The notes under the pieces are model-generated. The model saw nothing but the letters and a program-made list of their open reading frames with translations, searched no databases and was not told where the DNA came from. The translations under genes and the position numbers were made by a program. 57,472 bases of DNA, taken from assembly GCA_964576715.1 (NCBI GenBank), contig CAZNWE010000019.1, positions 1 through 57,472 on the forward strand, given 5' to 3'. The stretch is from SLRI01 sp964576715. Lineage in GTDB: Bacteria > Pseudomonadota > Alphaproteobacteria > Geminicoccales > Geminicoccaceae. Every line of letters starts with the position of its first letter. Position 1 is the stretch's first letter. Positions 53,594 through 57,472 of the stretch are shown here, in pieces.

Positions 53594-55036
53594 ATGCCAC
53601 TCTTGTCCGATCGACCGTCAGCCTTGTCCAATGCCCGATTGCCGGCAGCCGCTGCGGCGCACTCGGCTGGCGGTGTCGCCGGCATGGTCCGCCACGGGCT
53701 CGGGCGCCTCGCCCGCCTCGCGTTCGGTCCGCCGCTGCCGGCGGCGATGCCGCAGCGCATCGCCGCCGCCATCGGTCGCGAGCAGGCGCGCAGCGAGATC
53801 CTGGTCAGCCTCATTCAGATCGCCGCGATCATCGGCTTCTTCTTTCTCTACAGCCTGACGCCCAAGGCGTTCCCGCCCGACGTGCCGTTCGAGCCGGTGC
53901 CGGTAGCACTTTGGGTCTATGCCGGGTTCACCCTCTGGCGCCTCTATCTTGCCATCGGCGAGCGCCTGACCCGGACGGTGCTCGCGTTTTCGGTGATCGT
54001 CGACATCACCGTCCTGATGGTCACCATCTGGAGCTTTCACGTGCAGTATGGCGCGCCGCCGGCGATCTATCTCAAGGCGCCGACCTTGATGTACGTCTTC
54101 ATCCTGATCGCGCTGCGAACACTGCGCTTCGAGCCCGGCTTCGTCATCCTCGCCGGCATCAGCGCCGCGATCGGCTGGCTGACGCTGGTCGCCTACGCGA
54201 TCTGGACGCAGGAAGGCATGTTGCTGACCCGCGACTTCGCAAAATACATGACGAGCTACAGCATCCTGATCGGTGCCGAGGTCGACAAGGTGGTCTCGAT
54301 CCTCATGGTCACCGCGATCCTCGCCCTGGCCTTGCATCGGGCACGCAAGCTCCTGGTCCGGGCGGCGGTTGAGGGGCAGGCGGCGGCCGACCTCAAGCGC
54401 TTCTTCGCACCCGAGATCGCCGGGCGGATCACTGAGAACGAGGGCGAATTGATGGCCGGGAGCGCCGAGATGCGCGACGCCGCCGTCGTGTTCATCGATC
54501 TCCGAGGCTTTACGCGGCTGACCGAGCGGCTGCCGCCGGCCGACGTCATGCAGCTCCTCGGCGAATACCAGTCGCTGATGGCCAAGGCGGTGCGCGCCTC
54601 GGGCGGCAGCATCGACAAGTTCATGGGCGACGGCATCCTCGCCAGCTTCGGCGCGGTGCGGCCGAGCCAGCATTACGCGGCCGACGCGCTAGCAGCGATG
54701 GAGGCCGTGCTGGAGACCGGCCAGCGGTGGACGGCGGCCCGGCTGGCGCAGGGTCGGCCGGCCCCGGCCGTGGCGGCGGCAGTGACCACCGGCCCGGTGA
54801 TGTTCGGCACGGTGGGCGATGCCGAGCGCCTGGAATACACGGTCCTCGGCGAGACCGTGAACCTCGCCGCCAAGCTCGAGAAACATTGCAAGACAGAGGC
54901 GGTGGCCGGCATCGTCATGGACGATACCTACCGCCTGGCCGAGGCGCAGGGCTTCGCGGCCGGGCTCGACTGGGAGCTGCGATCAGCCCGGCAGGTCGAA
55001 GGGGTCAGCCGCCCGGTCGATCTTCGGGTCTGCTGA
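53594..55036 (+). CDS. Membrane-bound class III cyclase
   Basis: Protein of 480 residues with about six membrane helices in residues 70-250, then a cyclase domain from 290 to 470. Metal aspartates are Asp302 (IDLRGFT) and Asp346 (DKFMGDGILA); YTVLGETVNLAAKLE supplies Asn423 and Lys427 in place of the usual transition-state Arg. This Lys variant occurs in several rhizobial-type cyclases, so activity is possible but not assured. The ATG at 53594 is chosen because AAGGAG is spaced about 10 bases from it; the ATG at 53585 is too close. It is not in an operon with its neighbours. It is not a close copy of the cyclase at 10178. Confidence 0.88.
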   Translation: MPLLSDRPSALSNARLPAAAAAHSAGGVAGMVRHGLGRLARLAFGPPLPAAMPQRIAAAIGREQARSEILVSLIQIAAIIGFFFLYSLTPKAFPPDVPFEPVPVALWVYAGFTLWRLYLAIGERLTRTVLAFSVIVDITVLMVTIWSFHVQYGAPPAIYLKAPTLMYVFILIALRTLRFEPGFVILAGISAAIGWLTLVAYAIWTQEGMLLTRDFAKYMTSYSILIGAEVDKVVSILMVTAILALALHRARKLLVRAAVEGQAAADLKRFFAPEIAGRITENEGELMAGSAEMRDAAVVFIDLRGFTRLTERLPPADVMQLLGEYQSLMAKAVRASGGSIDKFMGDGILASFGAVRPSQHYAADALAAMEAVLETGQRWTAARLAQGRPAPAVAAAVTTGPVMFGTVGDAERLEYTVLGETVNLAAKLEKHCKTEAVAGIVMDDTYRLAEAQGFAAGLDWELRSARQVEGVSRPVDLRVC

Positions 55037-55143
55037 CCAGCCGCCCGCCAGCCTCCGGCAACGACCAGGCGCTGGGCCCACCGGCGCTCAGCACCCTGGC
55101 GCCGGGCCGCAATCGATCGATGTCGCTGGCTTCGGCAGCCGGC

Positions 55144-55230
55144 TCAGCCCACCTGCGAGGCGACGATCAAGGCGATGGCCGCCGCCACACCGGCGGCGAG
55201 GATGAGAATGCCGAAGTCGTAGAGACGCAT
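55144..55230 (-). CDS. Possible 28-residue single-helix membrane peptide
   Basis: A short frame, MRLYDFGILILAAGVAAAIALIVASQVG split as one helix, starts at an ATG (55230) and ends in TGA. It would span the membrane once. There is no strong ribosome-binding site (only a weak GTGGA) and the sequence lies between the cyclase and phaC on the opposite strand. The even hydrophobicity suggests a real microprotein, but chance cannot be excluded. Confidence 0.3.
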   Translation of the reverse strand: MRLYDFGILILAAGVAAAIALIVASQVG

Positions 55231-55372
55231 GCGCTTGGTCCACCCGTGGCAGTTCGGTTCGACAATGCCTACGCATTCGCTTGCCGGTTGTCCATCGCTC
55301 AGCACGCTCGACGGTGCCGGGCTGGCGTGGCCGTCGGCCGTCTTGTGCCGCGCCCTGGCCACCCCACCTCAT

Positions 55373-55383
55373 GTTGCAACGCA
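55373..55383. promoter_or_regulatory. TTGCAACGCA motif in the phaC leader
   Basis: GTTGCAAC (55373-55380) is an 8-base palindrome and TTGCAACGCA (55374-55383) repeats a motif found 2 kb away at 53424-53433. It lies about 26 bases before the phaC ATG. PHA genes in alphaproteobacteria are controlled by PhaR, reported to bind TGC-rich dyads, so this is a candidate site. Confidence 0.4.
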
Positions 55384-55408
55384 CCATGCCCGAGCGAACG
55401 GAGGAGAG

Positions 55409-57223
55409 ATGGCGAAAGCGGCGGTGGCAGGCGGGCGGCGCGGCACCGTGAGGCAGGCCGGGGCCGGTCGCCCGGCGACGACCGAGCCGGCGATCGGCCG
55501 GCGGCTGTTGCCGCGCTACACCCAATACGACCGCTTGTGGCATGCCGGCCAGGCGAAGCTCACCGCCGGCATATCGCTGCCGGCGGTCGCCGCCGCCTGG
55601 AGCGACTGGACCTCGCATCTGGTCAACGCGCCGGGCCGTCAGCTCGAGCTCGGTCAGGCCGCCCTGCATGCCGCCTGGCAGTTCTGGCTGTTCGCCGCGC
55701 GGGCGGCGAGCGGCGGCAGCAGCGAACCGTTCCCGCCGGAGGGCGACGATCCGCGCTTCACCGATCCGGCTTGGCACCGCTTCCCCTTCAACGTCTATGC
55801 CCAGGGCTTTCTCGCGACCCAGGCGTGGTGGGCGGCGGCGACCACCGAGTTGCGCGGGGTGACCGAGCAACACGAGCGGCAGGTCAGCTTTATGGCGCGC
55901 AACGCCCTCGATCGCGTGGCCCCCTCCAATTTGCCCTGGACCAATCCCGAGGTGCTGGAGCGGACGCTGGCCGAGCAGGGTCGCAACCTGATGCGCGGCT
56001 TCGATCACCTGACCGAGGACTTCGAGCGGTGGCTCGCCGGCCAGGGCCCGGTCGGCAGCGAGGCGTTCGAGGTCGGCCGCAACATGGCGACGACCCCCGG
56101 TCGCGTGGTGTTTCGCAACGACCTCTTCGAGCTGATCCAGTATCGACCACAGACCGATACGGTCTATCCCGAGCCGATGCTCATCGTGCCGGCCTGGATC
56201 ATGAAGTACTACGTGCTGGATCTCGAGCCCGGCCGCTCGTTCATCGCCTACCTGGTGGCCAAGGGGCACACCGTCTACTGCATGTCCTGGACCAATCCGG
56301 GGCCGGCCGAAGCGGAGCTCAGCCTCGACGACTATCGCCGGCTCGGGGTGATGGCGGCGATCGACGCCGTCTCGACCATCCAGCCCGAGCCAAAAATCCA
56401 CGCCGTCGGCTACTGCCTTGGTGGGACGATCCTGGCAATCGCCGCCGCCACCATGGCGCGCGACGGCGACCGGCGCCTGGCCTCGATGAGCCTCCTCGCC
56501 GCGCAGACCGACTTCAGCGAGGCGGGCGAACTGATGCTGTTCATCGACGAGAGCCAGATCGCCTATCTCGAGGACATGATGTGGGAGCAGGGCTATCTGG
56601 ATACCGAGCAGATGGCCGGCGCCTTTCGCCTCTTGCGCTCGAACGACCTCGTCTGGTCGCGAATGGTTCGCCAGTACCTGATGGGCGAGCGCGAGGAGAT
56701 GCACGCGCTGATGGCCTGGAACGCCGACGGCACCCGGATGCCGGCGCGGATGCACAGCCAGTATCTGCGCGCACTGTTCCTGGAAAACCGCTTGAGCCGC
56801 GGCCGCTATGCGGTTGACGGTCGCGCGATCGCGCTCACCGATATCCGCATCCCGATCTTTGCGGTGGGGACCGAGAAGGATCACATCGCACCCTGGCAAT
56901 CGGTCTACAAGATCCGCCTGCTGACCGACGCCCCGGTGACCTTCGCGCTCACCAATGGCGGTCACAATGCGGGGATCGTCAGCCCGCCGGACCATCCGCA
57001 CCGGCATCATCGCATCGCCACCATGGCCGCCAACGCGATCTACGAGCCGCCGGAGCAGTGGTATGTCGGCACCGCACCCGAGCCCGGCTCGTGGTGGCTG
57101 CCGTTTCAGGCCTGGCTCGCCGAGCACAGCGGCGAGCGGGTAGCGCCGCCGCCGATCGGTGCCCCGGAGCATGGCCTGCCGCCGCTGGACGAAGCGCCCG
57201 GGCGCTACGTGCTCGAGCGTTAA
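55409..57223 (+). CDS. phaC: Poly(3-hydroxyalkanoate) synthase, class I
   Basis: Polymerises (R)-3-hydroxyacyl-CoA into storage granules. The 604-residue protein has the class I N-terminal region (DPRFTDPAWHRFPFNVYAQGFL near 114-135), the lipase-like box GYCLGG with catalytic Cys336, and Asp491 (GTEKDHIAPW) and His519 (TNGGHNAGIV), completing the triad. The ATG at 55409 is preceded by GGAGGAG. The C-terminal 30 residues are variable. No phaA, phaB or phaZ lies beside it in the window; the partial gene at 57397 is downstream on the same strand. Confidence 0.95.
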   Translation: MAKAAVAGGRRGTVRQAGAGRPATTEPAIGRRLLPRYTQYDRLWHAGQAKLTAGISLPAVAAAWSDWTSHLVNAPGRQLELGQAALHAAWQFWLFAARAASGGSSEPFPPEGDDPRFTDPAWHRFPFNVYAQGFLATQAWWAAATTELRGVTEQHERQVSFMARNALDRVAPSNLPWTNPEVLERTLAEQGRNLMRGFDHLTEDFERWLAGQGPVGSEAFEVGRNMATTPGRVVFRNDLFELIQYRPQTDTVYPEPMLIVPAWIMKYYVLDLEPGRSFIAYLVAKGHTVYCMSWTNPGPAEAELSLDDYRRLGVMAAIDAVSTIQPEPKIHAVGYCLGGTILAIAAATMARDGDRRLASMSLLAAQTDFSEAGELMLFIDESQIAYLEDMMWEQGYLDTEQMAGAFRLLRSNDLVWSRMVRQYLMGEREEMHALMAWNADGTRMPARMHSQYLRALFLENRLSRGRYAVDGRAIALTDIRIPIFAVGTEKDHIAPWQSVYKIRLLTDAPVTFALTNGGHNAGIVSPPDHPHRHHRIATMAANAIYEPPEQWYVGTAPEPGSWWLPFQAWLAEHSGERVAPPPIGAPEHGLPPLDEAPGRYVLER

Positions 57224-57336
57224 GCCTCCGCCCCGGCAAGCATGTCGAACTATAACAAGAGATCACGTCTTCGCGATTACTAATGCTCCACAAACGCTTT
57301 TTTGAAATAAGTGTGATCCTTGTGACGTTCGCTACA

Positions 57337-57350
57337 TTGTATTAGTACAA
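57337..57350. promoter_or_regulatory. AT-rich leader dyad after phaC
   Basis: TTGTA (57337-57341) and TACAA (57346-57350) flank TTAG in the AT-rich stretch 57240-57360 upstream of the last gene. The region also has a run of six T at about 57298-57303 that may end phaC transcription. It probably contains a promoter for the gene at 57397, but no clear -10/-35 pair was fixed. Confidence 0.35.
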
Positions 57351-57396
57351 ATTCGCGGATGCTCGCCTTGTCGACCAAGCGACACGGGAGCCTGCC

Positions 57397-57472
57397 ATGC
57401 AACGCCGACACGTTGATGCCAAGACGATCGCCATCCGGCTCTGGGCCAGTGCCGCGCAGCTTTGGTCGCCGC
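57397..57472 (+). CDS. Start of a hypothetical gene (cut by window end)
   Basis: An ATG at 57397 with GGAG eight bases upstream opens a frame (MQRRHVDAKTIAIRLWASAA...) with no stop to the window end, giving 25 codons. It follows an AT-rich leader after phaC. A phasin or regulator would fit the neighbourhood, but the visible part does not identify it. Confidence 0.45.
   Translation, partial: MQRRHVDAKTIAIRLWASAAQLWSP

Overview
The window is very GC-rich (roughly 70% by eye) and reads as a draft-assembly scaffold of an alphaproteobacterium. The 100-N run at 26355-26454 marks a scaffold join. Support for the class comes from rpmE divergent from an ABC exporter, an L36 of the one-cysteine form, the cysG-DUF2849-cysI-DUF934 sulfite reductase cluster, a DUF1127 gene, a PHA synthase, TRAP transporters and several membrane class III cyclases. 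A Rhodospirillales/Geminicoccales-like host is a guess. No rRNA, tRNA, CRISPR array, insertion sequence or prophage was seen.

Layout. 1-5187 (minus) is an N-type rotary ATPase operon in the order atpD-C-Q-R-B-E-F-A, running off the left edge before atpG. It is preceded at 5231-5271 by a perfect FNR/FixK-type box placed at class II distance from a -10-like element, and then by a P2-type cation ATPase (5288-7999). 8202-14505 holds a Gfo/Idh oxidoreductase, an enoyl-CoA hydratase, a membrane class III cyclase and a decayed SAM-cyclase-AAA-TPR regulator with three lesions. 14530-17701 (minus) is a CoA-transferase/GMC oxidoreductase pair. 17973-22105 has a GT8-like protein, a degenerate EEP-fold protein whose ribosome-binding site lies in a hairpin, a GST and a glycerate 2-kinase. 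22233-31793 is core-type: rpmJ, rpmE, an ABC exporter, a degenerate REC/PAS/EAL-like signalling protein, the gap, valS, an M17 aminopeptidase, a thioesterase and an unknown protein.

31860-40209 looks like a polyol or polyol-phosphate catabolic locus. A leftward operon (GlpA-like dehydrogenase with BFD domain, NAD(P)/FAD oxidoreductase, FGGY kinase) is divergent from a rightward TRAP transporter (small permease, large permease, Tat-type binding protein). It is followed by a pair of mutually inverted palindromes and a deletion-fused TRAP permease remnant. 40278-47505 carries a small conserved protein, a GH9-like glycosidase without an obvious secretion signal, a DAO oxidase/SDR pair, an unknown protein and a winged-helix/TPR membrane regulator.

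47584-51446 (minus) is the assimilatory sulfite reductase operon behind an AT-rich promoter. 51549-57472 has an aromatic amino-acid decarboxylase, a DUF1127 protein, a second membrane cyclase, a possible 28-residue membrane peptide, PhaC, and the start of one more gene. TTGCA-type dyads occur upstream of the DUF1127 gene, the cyclase and phaC.

The most promising signals are the FNR-type promoter of the N-ATPase operon, the polyol/TRAP divergon whose kinase lacks the glycerol-binding arginine, and the palindrome pair next to the TRAP remnant.
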